Assembly (NCBI GenBank): GCA_946481205.1
Contig: CAMLNB010000095.1
Span: 1-13,009 of the forward strand
Direction: 5' to 3'
Length of the DNA: 13,009 nt
Origin: an uncultured Kangiella sp.
GTDB lineage: Bacteria > Pseudomonadota > Gammaproteobacteria > Enterobacterales > DSM-103792
Shown here in pieces: positions 6,360 through 13,009 of the stretch (position 1 is the stretch's first letter; each line of letters starts with the position of its first letter). The translations under genes and the position numbers were made by a program. The notes under the pieces are model-generated. The model saw only the letters and a program-made list of their open reading frames with translations, searched no databases and was not told the origin of the DNA.

Positions 6360-7055
6360 TCAGTCGTCGCTGGACATGCCGAGCAACATCATCAGGTTGG
6401 TGAAGATGTTGTAGATGTTCAGATACAGCGATACGGTGGCGCGGATGTAGTTGGTTTCGCCGCCATGAATGATGCTGCTGGTGTCATACAGGATGAATGC
6501 CGAGAACAGCAGCACGCACGCTGCCGACATCGCCATGCTCAGCATTGGGATGTGGATGCCGAAGAAGTAGCTGGCAACCAGCATGGCCAGCGAACTGAAG
6601 AACACCACCATCACGCCGACAAACAGGAAGCCGCGCATGAAGCTGAAATCCTTGCGGGTGTTCAGCACGTAGGCCGACAGCGACAGGAAAATCAGACCGG
6701 TGCCACCGAGCGCTTGCAGAATAATCTGACCGCCGCCGGCTTTGGCCATGAAGAAATTCAGCAACGGGGCCAGCCAGAAGCCCATCCAGCCGGTGAAGAC
6801 GAAGACCAGCGCCAGACCGGCGGCCGAGTCGGCCGTTTTGTGCACGGCCCAAAGCAGACCGAATGCGCCTAGCAGGAAAATCCATGGGCTGTGGCCCGGT
6901 GCGACCATCATGCCGACAAACGCCATCAACGCGCTGAACAGCAGCGTGGCCGACAGCAGCATGTAGGTATTCTTCAGAACCTTGTTGATCTCGACGGCGC
7001 GACTGTCAGCGCCTGCATAGACCGACGGGCTGTAACCTTGGGTGTTGGAGTCCAT
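6360..7055 (-). CDS. yccA: Bax inhibitor-1 / YccA family membrane protein
   Basis: A 231-residue inner-membrane protein with about seven hydrophobic helices after a polar 30-residue N terminus. The NKVLKNTYMLLSATLLFSALMAF opening, the central LNTRKDFSFMRGFLFVG segment, the FILYDTSSIIHGGETNYIRATVSLYLNIYNIF region with its acidic and His residues, and the short acidic C-terminal tail (SSDD) are typical of the BI-1 family. E. coli YccA is a substrate and modulator of the FtsH protease; other members affect membrane ion leak. The start is supported by GAGGTGAG just upstream. The gene has its own promoter (7137-7165) and terminator. Adjacency to tusDCBE is also known in Pseudomonas, though no biochemical link is established. 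Confidence 0.92.
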   Translation of the reverse strand: MDSNTQGYSPSVYAGADSRAVEINKVLKNTYMLLSATLLFSALMAFVGMMVAPGHSPWIFLLGAFGLLWAVHKTADSAAGLALVFVFTGWMGFWLAPLLNFFMAKAGGGQIILQALGGTGLIFLSLSAYVLNTRKDFSFMRGFLFVGVMVVFFSSLAMLVASYFFGIHIPMLSMAMSAACVLLFSAFILYDTSSIIHGGETNYIRATVSLYLNIYNIFTNLMMLLGMSSDD

Positions 7056-7136
7056 TGCTTCTCACCTCGTTGAAGGGAACGGCATGGCCGGTAAATGGGG
7101 CCTGCCGGCTTTCTTTACAACAAAACAGTGGGTGGC

Positions 7137-7165
7137 AAGATACGGAGGGGCGCTCACAGGGTCAA
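7137..7165 (-). promoter_or_regulatory. sigma-70-type promoter for yccA
   Basis: On the minus strand, TTGACC (7165-7160) and TATCTT (7142-7137) are separated by exactly 17 bases. They match the -35 consensus at 5 of 6 and the -10 at 4 of 6 positions. The site lies in the 151-base gap between the mnmA stop and the yccA start, giving a leader of about 75 bases. That leader can form a short GCCGG/CCGGC stem of uncertain meaning. Confidence 0.55.
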
Positions 7166-7206
7166 GCAAAACCGGCGCCATTGCGAAGCGAAAAACCCGA
7201 TGAAAA

Positions 7207-8391
<1,185 letters not shown>

Positions 8392-8398
8392 GCATGGC

Positions 8399-8425
8399 CC
8401 GGCTGGTCAGGTTTTGACCAGTCGG
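8399..8425. repeat. inverted repeat between nudJ and mnmA
   Basis: CTGGTCA (8403-8409) and TGACCAG (8415-8421) are perfect complements around a 5-base loop. The flanks extend this to an 11-pair stem with one G-T pair. On the minus strand no T-run follows, so it is a poor rho-independent terminator. It spans the expected -35 region of the mnmA promoter and could be an operator or a weak nudJ terminator. Confidence 0.45.
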
Positions 8426-8452
8426 GCGAGCGGCCTTTCCCCCGTAGACGGG

Positions 8453-8899
8453 TTACAGGTCGCGTTTGAACACCGAAAACGCCTGCAACGGCAGCCGCTG
8501 GCCGGCCTGATAATCCTGAAAACACTGCAGTACCAGGGAGCTACGCGGTCCGAACGCCTGGATTTCCGGCAAGGTCAGCCAGTGGCAAGCGTGGATATCG
8601 GCATCGCAAGGCCGGGCAACGGTCTCAGCCGGCACCGAGCCGGTGAAACAGACCCGCAGGTAGTCGCGGCCATTGCGGGCTGTCAGCCGGTAGACCCCGA
8701 CCACGGCGTCGGGCACAAACGGCAAACCGGCTTCCTCGGCCACTTCGCGAATCGCGGCTTCGATCAGGCTTTCGCCGGGCTCGACATGGCCCGCGGGCTG
8801 GTTCAGCACCCGGCGGCCATCGCGCTTGTCGGATTCTTCGACGACCAGAAAGCGGCCGTCCCGTTCGATGATGGCTGCGACCGTCGTCGCAACCTTCAT
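8453..8899 (-). CDS. nudJ: Nudix hydrolase, NudJ-type phosphatase
   Basis: A 148-residue Nudix protein. The Nudix box starts at G37 of GHVEPGESLIEAAIREVAEEAGL and matches GX5EX7REUXEEXGU exactly (residues 37-59). The flanking FLVVEE, LNQPAGH and the late DADIHACHWLTLPEI region resemble E. coli NudJ (YmfB), which hydrolyses thiamine pyrophosphate precursors and nucleoside di/triphosphates. The position just upstream of mnmA, as in E. coli, supports NudJ. The start at ATG 8899 is preceded by a GGAG/GGGA purine stretch. An in-frame ATG five codons upstream lacks one. It lies 103 bases from mnmA, with the inverted repeat and mnmA promoter in between. Exact substrate is not visible from sequence. 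Confidence 0.9.
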   Translation of the reverse strand: MKVATTVAAIIERDGRFLVVEESDKRDGRRVLNQPAGHVEPGESLIEAAIREVAEEAGLPFVPDAVVGVYRLTARNGRDYLRVCFTGSVPAETVARPCDADIHACHWLTLPEIQAFGPRSSLVLQCFQDYQAGQRLPLQAFSVFKRDL

Positions 8900-9034
8900 G
8901 ATCCCAGCTCCCATGACAGCGGCTCCGCAGGTTCGGTCGCGGCTGGCTTGTCAGCAGCCAGTGGGCTCACGTAGCCTTGCGGCGGATTGCGGGTATTGCC
9001 CAATTTAAAGACGTCGGCACAGGAGCCAGGGTTC

Positions 9035-9433
9035 ATGTTGTTGCCTATCACGGGTTTGTATGCGGCATTGCTCGGGGTGCTGATCATTGTGCTGCTTCTG
9101 CGCATTGTTGCCAAACGATTCAAACACCGGATCGGTGTGGGTGACGGCGGCGAGAAATCCTTGTTGCTGGCCATTCGCGCTCATGGCAATGCCATCGAAA
9201 CCATTCCGATTGCGCTGATCTTGCTGGCTGCGTTGGAGCTGAACAAAGGCAGCGCGCAGACTCTGCATATTTTCGGTGCGGTGCTATTGTTTGCTCGCGC
9301 TGCACATGCCTTTGGTATCAGCCGCACGGCTAAAGTGAATCCGGGTCGATTTATCGGCACGGTGTTGACGATCACCGTGATCATTGGCCTTGGCATTGCC
9401 AATGTGATGGCGTTCTGGCTGAGCCAGTCATGA
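9035..9433 (+). CDS. MAPEG family membrane protein
   Basis: A 132-residue inner-membrane protein with four hydrophobic helices. IRAHGNAIETIP at 47-58 matches the MAPEG signature (Arg, His, Asn and Glu of the glutathione-binding helix), followed by a long helix and ARAAHAFGI. It resembles bacterial YecN-like members, for which glutathione-dependent activity is generally unproven. ATG 9035 is chosen because AGGAG lies nine bases upstream and the helix begins directly after. An in-frame ATG at 8987 would add 16 polar residues. Its TGA stop overlaps an ATG (ATGA) opening a 16-codon mini-ORF that leads into the isoaspartyl peptidase gene, suggesting one transcript. Confidence 0.9.
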   Translation: MLLPITGLYAALLGVLIIVLLLRIVAKRFKHRIGVGDGGEKSLLLAIRAHGNAIETIPIALILLAALELNKGSAQTLHIFGAVLLFARAAHAFGISRTAKVNPGRFIGTVLTITVIIGLGIANVMAFWLSQS

Positions 9434-9480
9434 GTGACCGCGTGATCCGGAGTGGGCGTATGACCGGGGTGAGTGCATGA
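9430..9480 (+). CDS. possible 16-residue coupling mini-ORF
   Basis: The ATG at 9430 overlaps the MAPEG gene stop (ATGA), and the TGA at 9478-9480 overlaps the ATG of the peptidase gene (ATGA again). The frame fills the entire gap between them. The peptide MSDRVIRSGRMTGVSA has no recognisable motif. Ribosomes finishing the MAPEG gene could re-initiate here and then at the peptidase start, whose GGGGTGAG binding site lies inside this frame. The peptide itself need not be functional. Confidence 0.25.
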   Translation: MSDRVIRSGRMTGVSA

Positions 9481-10517
9481 AAATTATGCTGGCTGCAGGA
9501 GTTTTGATGATGGCAACACTGCCGGCAATGGCGAAAGAAAGTACCGCACCGATTGCACTGGCAATCCATGGTGGCGCCGGCACCATTTTGCGCACAGAGT
9601 TGTCGCCAGAATTGGAAAAGCAGTATCGCGAGGCTTTGGGGCAGGCGCTTGATGCCGGCTATGCGGTGCTGCAAAAAGGTGGTAGCAGCCTCGATGCGGT
9701 GGAAGCGAGCGTGCGCGTGATGGAGGATTCACCGCTGTTCAATGCCGGCAAAGGCGCCGTGTTTACTCATGAAGGCAAGAACGAACTCGATGCCGCCATC
9801 ATGGATGGCAGCACGCTGGCAGCCGGCTCCATTGCCGGTGTCACCACAATCAAAAATCCGATCACGCTGGCGCGCCGGGTCATGGACAGTTCGCCACACG
9901 TGATGTTGATCGGTGAAGGTGCTGAAGCGTTTGCCCGTACCCAGAAAATCGATATTGTCGATCCTGCTTACTTTCATACTGAGCGTCGCTGGCAGCAGCT
10001 GCAGAAACTGCTGGAGAAAGACCAAGGCGCGACCGGCTTGTCTGAAGATGGAGAGCAATCCAAAGGTCGCAAACAGTCGTACCGGTTTTCAGATCAGGAA
10101 AACCGTTTTGGAACGGTTGGCGCAGTGGCACTGGACAGCAAAGGTCGGCTCGCTGCGGCAACCTCGACTGGCGGCATGACCAACAAGCGCTGGGGCCGCG
10201 TCGGCGATGCGCCAGTGATCGGCGCCGGCACCTACGCCAATGCTGTTTGTGCGGTATCGGCAACCGGCCACGGCGAATACTTCATTCGCGCTGCGGTGGC
10301 GCACGATATCTGTGCCCGCGTTGAGTACCTGAAGCAACCGCTGAACGAAGCGGCTTCAGCGGTGGTTAAGGACAAGCTGGTCAAGATGGGCGGCGAGGGC
10401 GGTATTATTGCGGTCGATACCCACGGCAATGTTGCGCTACCGTTCAACAGCAAGGGCATGTACCGGGCGTCCATCAATCAGAAGGGCGAGCGGGTGATAG
10501 CGATCTACGGTGATTAA
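9477..10517 (+). CDS. exported isoaspartyl peptidase / plant-type L-asparaginase (Ntn hydrolase)
   Basis: A 346-residue N-terminal-nucleophile hydrolase of the IaaA type, which cleaves isoaspartyl dipeptides and L-asparagine. HGGAG is at 31-35. The autocleavage site is G212-T213 in NRFGTVGAVALD, making T213 the new N-terminal nucleophile. TSTGG (229-233), RVGDAP (241-246) and TGHGE (263-267) form the active site and substrate pocket, all close to E. coli IaaA. Residues 1-20 (hydrophobic, ending AMA) are a signal peptide, so the enzyme is probably periplasmic. The roughly 40 residues before T213, rich in Gln, Lys and Glu, are the disordered linker lost on maturation. ATG 9477 follows a GGGGTGAG site. 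It lies downstream of the MAPEG gene in a likely operon. Confidence 0.95.
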   Translation: MKIMLAAGVLMMATLPAMAKESTAPIALAIHGGAGTILRTELSPELEKQYREALGQALDAGYAVLQKGGSSLDAVEASVRVMEDSPLFNAGKGAVFTHEGKNELDAAIMDGSTLAAGSIAGVTTIKNPITLARRVMDSSPHVMLIGEGAEAFARTQKIDIVDPAYFHTERRWQQLQKLLEKDQGATGLSEDGEQSKGRKQSYRFSDQENRFGTVGAVALDSKGRLAAATSTGGMTNKRWGRVGDAPVIGAGTYANAVCAVSATGHGEYFIRAAVAHDICARVEYLKQPLNEAASAVVKDKLVKMGGEGGIIAVDTHGNVALPFNSKGMYRASINQKGERVIAIYGD

Positions 10518-10606
10518 ATTGTGAATTTCTTGCGACCGTTGCAGCGAGCAATCGGTTGCTGACGTATAACAAGTCGTTGCAGATCTGGATTAACGAAGGA
10601 GACGAG

Positions 10607-11050
10607 ATGAAACGTTTGGCCATTGCGCTTGGCGCGGTTGCGTTGAGCTGCAGCGTAGTCGCTGCCATTGACCCGATTGAAGCACGCAAAGAAGGTTTCA
10701 AGGCCTTCAAGAAAGAAATGGGCGCGATCAAGAAATTGGTCGAAGCCGGTGATGCCGGCCAACAGGCCAAGCTGCTCGAACATGCCAAGGCGCTCGATAC
10801 CGCTGCGTCAGCACAATGGAGCAAAGTCGCCGAACATTTCCCGGCCGGTTCGGACAAAGGTGATACCGAAGCGTTGCCCGCCATCTGGGAAAAAGCCACC
10901 GAGTTCAAGGCCGCCATCGATAAACAACAAACGGCAGTCGCCGCTTTTGTTGTTGCGGCTCAGAAAGCCGATCCTGCGCAGTGGAAGGCGGCGTTCGGCC
11001 AAGTCGGCGGCAGCTGCAAGAACTGTCATGACTCATTCAAGAAAGACTGA
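10607..11050 (+). CDS. periplasmic class II cytochrome c (c'/c-556 type)
   Basis: A 147-residue haem protein. The signal peptide (residues 1-20) directs it to the periplasm, where the cytochrome c maturation system attaches haem. As in class II cytochromes the binding motif is near the C terminus: C137-K-N-C140-H141. The rest is predicted to be a four-helix bundle. M38 in KKEMGAIKK sits where the sixth ligand lies in low-spin c-556 proteins, so a Met-ligated c-556 is more likely than a five-coordinate c'. The start at ATG 10607 has AAGGAG five bases upstream. It follows the peptidase gene by 89 bases; a TATAAC at 10565-10570 could be a -10 but has no well-spaced -35. The redox partner is unknown. 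Confidence 0.92.
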   Translation: MKRLAIALGAVALSCSVVAAIDPIEARKEGFKAFKKEMGAIKKLVEAGDAGQQAKLLEHAKALDTAASAQWSKVAEHFPAGSDKGDTEALPAIWEKATEFKAAIDKQQTAVAAFVVAAQKADPAQWKAAFGQVGGSCKNCHDSFKKD

Positions 11051-11063
11051 GCAGCGACTGCCT

Positions 11064-11097
11064 AAACAAAACGGAGCCAACGGCTCCGTTTTGTTTT
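11064..11097. terminator. bidirectional rho-independent terminator between the cytochrome c and Smr genes
   Basis: A perfect 15-base-pair stem with a 3-base loop (AAC, 11079-11081): left arm 11064-11078, core ACGGAGCC, right arm 11082-11096. The arms' A/T-rich ends supply a U-rich tract on both strands. It lies 13 bases after the cytochrome stop and 10 bases after the leftward Smr stop, so it can serve both converging genes. Confidence 0.92.
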
Positions 11098-11106
11098 CCT
11101 TGGATT

Positions 11107-11700
11107 TTAGCGCACGCCGTAGCGCTCGCGGTTGTCCTGTTTAGCGTCTTCGCTTTTCTTCAGCAACACGTAAACCGCGCCAGTGCCACCATCGCGTTTC
11201 TGCGCCGAATGAAATGCCAATACTTCCGGCATTTGCTGCAACCAGACATTGACGTAGCTTTTCAGCAGTGCCGGAATCGGCGCTCGTACACCGCGGCCGT
11301 GTAGCACCAGCACGCAGCGCTGCTCGCGTTTGACGGCATCGTGAATGAAGTCGAACACATCCTTGCGCGCTTGCTCGACCGTGCGGCGATGCAGATCGAG
11401 TACGTAGCGGCTTTCGTACTTGCCACCGCGCAAAGCCTGATAGACACCGAGCTGTACGCCGTCGTGGCGATAGCCGATTTCTGCGTAAGGATCGACCAGC
11501 GGCGGTTCCGTGGTGGCGAGGTAATTGCTGTCGTGTTGCTTGTCGGTGATCGCCGCAACACGGCGCGCCTCGATGGCCGCAGCATCGAGTTCCGGTTCGG
11601 TGGTGACGGCGACGGCGGCTTCTACGGGCAATGGCGTGACGTCGGCCATTTCGGCGAGAAACAGATCGCGTTCGTCAGGGTGGGGAGGGCGCTTGCTCAT
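11107..11700 (-). CDS. Smr domain protein (SmrA-type putative DNA endonuclease)
   Basis: A 197-residue protein with a C-terminal Smr (small MutS-related) domain: LDLHRRT at 101-107, LHGRG at 133-137, and AFHSAQKRDGGTGAVYVLL at 162-180 ending the domain. The N-terminal 100 residues are polar, with an Ala/Glu-rich, probably disordered stretch. This layout is that of stand-alone proteobacterial Smr proteins. Some are nicking endonucleases and E. coli SmrB is an mRNA nuclease acting on collided ribosomes; which activity applies here cannot be seen. The start MSKRPPHPDERDLF (ATG 11700) is typical of the family. An in-frame upstream ATG at 11778 falls inside the tRNA terminator and is rejected. The ribosome binding site is weak. 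Confidence 0.93.
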   Translation of the reverse strand: MSKRPPHPDERDLFLAEMADVTPLPVEAAVAVTTEPELDAAAIEARRVAAITDKQHDSNYLATTEPPLVDPYAEIGYRHDGVQLGVYQALRGGKYESRYVLDLHRRTVEQARKDVFDFIHDAVKREQRCVLVLHGRGVRAPIPALLKSYVNVWLQQMPEVLAFHSAQKRDGGTGAVYVLLKKSEDAKQDNRERYGVR

Positions 11701-11762
11701 GATGCGGATGATACGACAGATCACGGCACGCTGATTTTCACCGCGTGAGCCCGATTGCAGGC

Positions 11763-11796
11763 AAGAAAAAGCCCGCATTCAGCGGGCTTTTTCTTT
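11763..11796 (-). terminator. rho-independent terminator of the tRNA-Leu gene
   Basis: A perfect 14-base-pair stem (11763-11776 against 11782-11795, core AAGCCCGC/GCGGGCTT) with an ATTCA loop and A- and T-rich ends. On the minus strand it begins about seven bases after the tRNA 3' end, so it ends the tRNA transcript before the Smr gene. Confidence 0.9.
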
Positions 11797-11802
11797 CAAC
11801 TT

Positions 11803-11889
11803 TGGTGCCGGAGGTGGGACTTGAACCCACACACCCTTTCGGATACTGGATTTTGAGTCCAGCGCGTCTACCGATTCCACCACTCCGGC
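11803..11889 (-). tRNA. tRNA-Leu (anticodon CAA)
   Basis: Read on the minus strand, the acceptor stem is GCCGGAG at 11889-11883 pairing with CTCCGGC, followed by discriminator A and an encoded CCA (11805-11803). The anticodon loop CTCAAAA, closed by the CTGGA/TCCAG stem, gives CAA (11855-11853), reading UUG. A long variable arm, as expected for tRNA-Leu, and a T arm with GGTTCAAGTCC are present. The sequence is close in plan to E. coli leuX. It is 87 bases with CCA. A strong promoter lies upstream and a terminator downstream, so it is a single-gene unit, divergent from queA. Confidence 0.97.
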
Positions 11890-11902
11890 ACGGAGGGCGC
11901 GC

Positions 11903-11930
11903 AGTATAACAAAGCAATCCGGCCGGTCAA
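11903..11930 (-). promoter_or_regulatory. strong promoter of the tRNA-Leu gene
   Basis: On the minus strand, TTGACC (11930-11925) and TATACT (11908-11903) are 16 bases apart, each 5 of 6 to the sigma-70 consensus. A G+C-rich discriminator (GCGCGCCC) follows, as in stringently controlled stable-RNA promoters. The mature tRNA 5' end is 14 bases past the -10. Confidence 0.8.
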
Positions 11931-12005
11931 CGTTCCTGCTGGTATGTCTCGCCTGAGTTGGTTACCCTAGCGCGCCCGCGCCGGGTCGCTGTTCATTTTC
12001 TCGCC

Positions 12006-13009
12006 ATGTTGCTGTCCGATTTTGATTATTCCTTGCCCGATGAGCTGATCGCTCGCTACCCCTTGCCGGAGCGCAGCGCCAGCCGTTTGCTGTGCCTGGA
12101 TGGCGCAACCGGGGCGATTGCGCACCGCCAGTTCACCGATGTGCTCGAGCTGCTGACGCCTAATGACCTGCTGGTGTTCAACAACACCAAGGTGCTGGCT
12201 GCGCGCTTGTTCGCCCAGAAAAGCACCGGTGGCCAGGTTGAGATTCTGGTCGAGCGGGTGCTGAACCCGTTTGAGGTGCTGGCCCATGGCCGCAGCAGCA
12301 AGGGCCTGCGCGATGGCATGGTGCTGACACTGGCCGAAGGCGGCGAGGTGATGGTACTGGGCCGCGACGGCGACTTGTACCGCTTCCATTCCGAGCGTTC
12401 GTGGTTCGAGCTGATGGCCGAGCAGGGCCATATGCCGCTGCCGCCGTATTTTGATCGGAATGACGAAGCAGCCGACCGCGAGCGCTATCAGACCGTTTAT
12501 GCCCAGGTGCCGGGCGCCGTTGCCGCGCCGACGGCGGGGCTGCATTTCGACGAAGTCCTGCTGCAAAAGTTGGCCGACAAGGGCATTCGTTCGGCGCAGG
12601 TGACCTTGCATGTCGGCGCCGGCACCTTCCAGCCGGTGCGGACCGAGCGCATCGAAGACCATACGATGCATTCGGAATGGTTCGAGGTCAGTCCGGCGGT
12701 GGTGCAGGCCGTGCAGGAAACCCGGGCCCGTGGCGGTCGGGTGGTCGCGGTCGGTACCACCTCGGTTCGTTCACTGGAGTCGGCCGCTGCCAGCGGCACC
12801 CTTGAATCCGGCACTGGCGACACCACCATCTTTATCTATCCGGGTTACCGGTTTCGCGTGGTCGATGCCTTGATTACCAATTTCCACCTGCCGCAATCGA
12901 CCCTGTTGATGCTGGTGTCGGCGTTCAGTGGCCGGGAACGCATCCTCGCGGCCTACCGCGAAGCTGTAGAACAAAAGTACCGATTCTTTTCTTATGGGGA
13001 TGCGATGTT
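12006..13009 (+). CDS. queA: S-adenosylmethionine:tRNA ribosyltransferase-isomerase QueA (3' end beyond window)
   Basis: The frame is open from ATG 12006 to the right edge (334 complete codons); only roughly the last 10-15 residues should be missing. QueA moves the ribosyl group of S-adenosylmethionine to preQ1 at tRNA position 34, making epoxyqueuosine in tRNAs with GUN anticodons. Landmarks are the N terminus [31 protein letters not shown] (58-69), GHMPLPPYF (141-149), APTAGLHF (174-181), [11 protein letters not shown] (201-211), [11 protein letters not shown] (218-228), [12 protein letters not shown] (248-259) and [14 protein letters not shown]. The ribosome binding site is weak. In Pseudomonas queA is likewise next to a tRNA-Leu and starts a queA-tgt-yajC-secDF run, so tgt is expected to the right. 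Confidence 0.98.
   Translation, partial: MLLSDFDYSLPDELIARYPLPERSASRLLCLDGATGAIAHRQFTDVLELLTPNDLLVFNNTKVLAARLFAQKSTGGQVEILVERVLNPFEVLAHGRSSKGLRDGMVLTLAEGGEVMVLGRDGDLYRFHSERSWFELMAEQGHMPLPPYFDRNDEAADRERYQTVYAQVPGAVAAPTAGLHFDEVLLQKLADKGIRSAQVTLHVGAGTFQPVRTERIEDHTMHSEWFEVSPAVVQAVQETRARGGRVVAVGTTSVRSLESAAASGTLESGTGDTTIFIYPGYRFRVVDALITNFHLPQSTLLMLVSAFSGRERILAAYREAVEQKYRFFSYGDAM

Noticed and set aside
7086..7110. Hairpin in the yccA leader
   Set aside because: Only a 5-pair GCCGG/CCGGC stem with a large loop, with no T-run and no riboswitch-like conservation visible.
8414..8974. Forward open frame opposite nudJ
   Set aside because: The Nudix box on the other strand is perfect, and this frame has no recognisable product.
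10539..10570. Promoter for the cytochrome c gene (TTGCAG and TATAAC)
   Set aside because: The spacer is 20 bases, too long for a normal sigma-70 promoter. Only the -10 is convincing.
11701..11778. Upstream start for the Smr protein
   Set aside because: It would begin within the tRNA terminator and add a non-conserved stretch. MSKRPPHPDE is the usual family start.
11967..12671. Long reverse open frame opposite queA
   Set aside because: queA is unambiguous on the other strand. The reverse product is low-complexity Gln/His-rich sequence typical of an antisense shadow.

Overview
The window looks like ordinary chromosome from a gammaproteobacterium with moderately high G+C. The main evidence is gene order. 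A tusD-tusC-tusB-tusE block next to a Bax-inhibitor-1 (YccA) gene, nudJ next to mnmA, and a tRNA-Leu divergent from queA are all arrangements known from Pseudomonas, E. coli and relatives. I cannot name the genus. I see no prophage, insertion sequence, CRISPR array or plasmid functions.

Layout. Positions 1-870 hold the last codons of a possible upstream gene, about 260 bases in which I see nothing firm, and a small cysteine-containing secreted protein of unknown function. Positions 872-3845 are a leftward cluster, read from right to left: a YbhB/PEBP protein, a secreted polysaccharide deacetylase overlapping it by 4 bases, a six-helix membrane protein, and a spermidine-synthase-like protein. 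The last two look like the halves of a fused MFS/spermidine synthase. Positions 3930-4685 encode a CPBP intramembrane protease, also leftward.

Positions 4827-8899 are the clearest functional unit, all leftward: nudJ, mnmA, yccA, then, after a strong terminator, tusD-tusC-tusB-tusE. TusBCD and TusE pass persulfide sulfur to MnmA, which makes the 2-thio group on U34 of tRNAs for Lys, Glu and Gln. Nearly all of the relay downstream of TusA is therefore in about 4 kb.

Positions 9035-11050 run rightward: a MAPEG-family membrane protein, an exported isoaspartyl peptidase/asparaginase, and a periplasmic class II cytochrome c ending at a bidirectional terminator. Facing them is an Smr-domain gene (leftward). 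Next come a tRNA-Leu(CAA) with its own promoter and terminator (leftward), and divergent queA (rightward), cut by the right edge. QueA acts in queuosine synthesis at wobble position 34 of other tRNAs, so the window is rich in tRNA wobble-base modification.

I found no convincing undescribed multi-gene system. The most unusual small-scale signal is in front of tusD: three 18-base mini-ORFs linked to each other and to tusD by ATGA stop/start overlaps at a regular 14-base spacing. A 16-codon mini-ORF joins the MAPEG and isoaspartyl peptidase genes in the same way.
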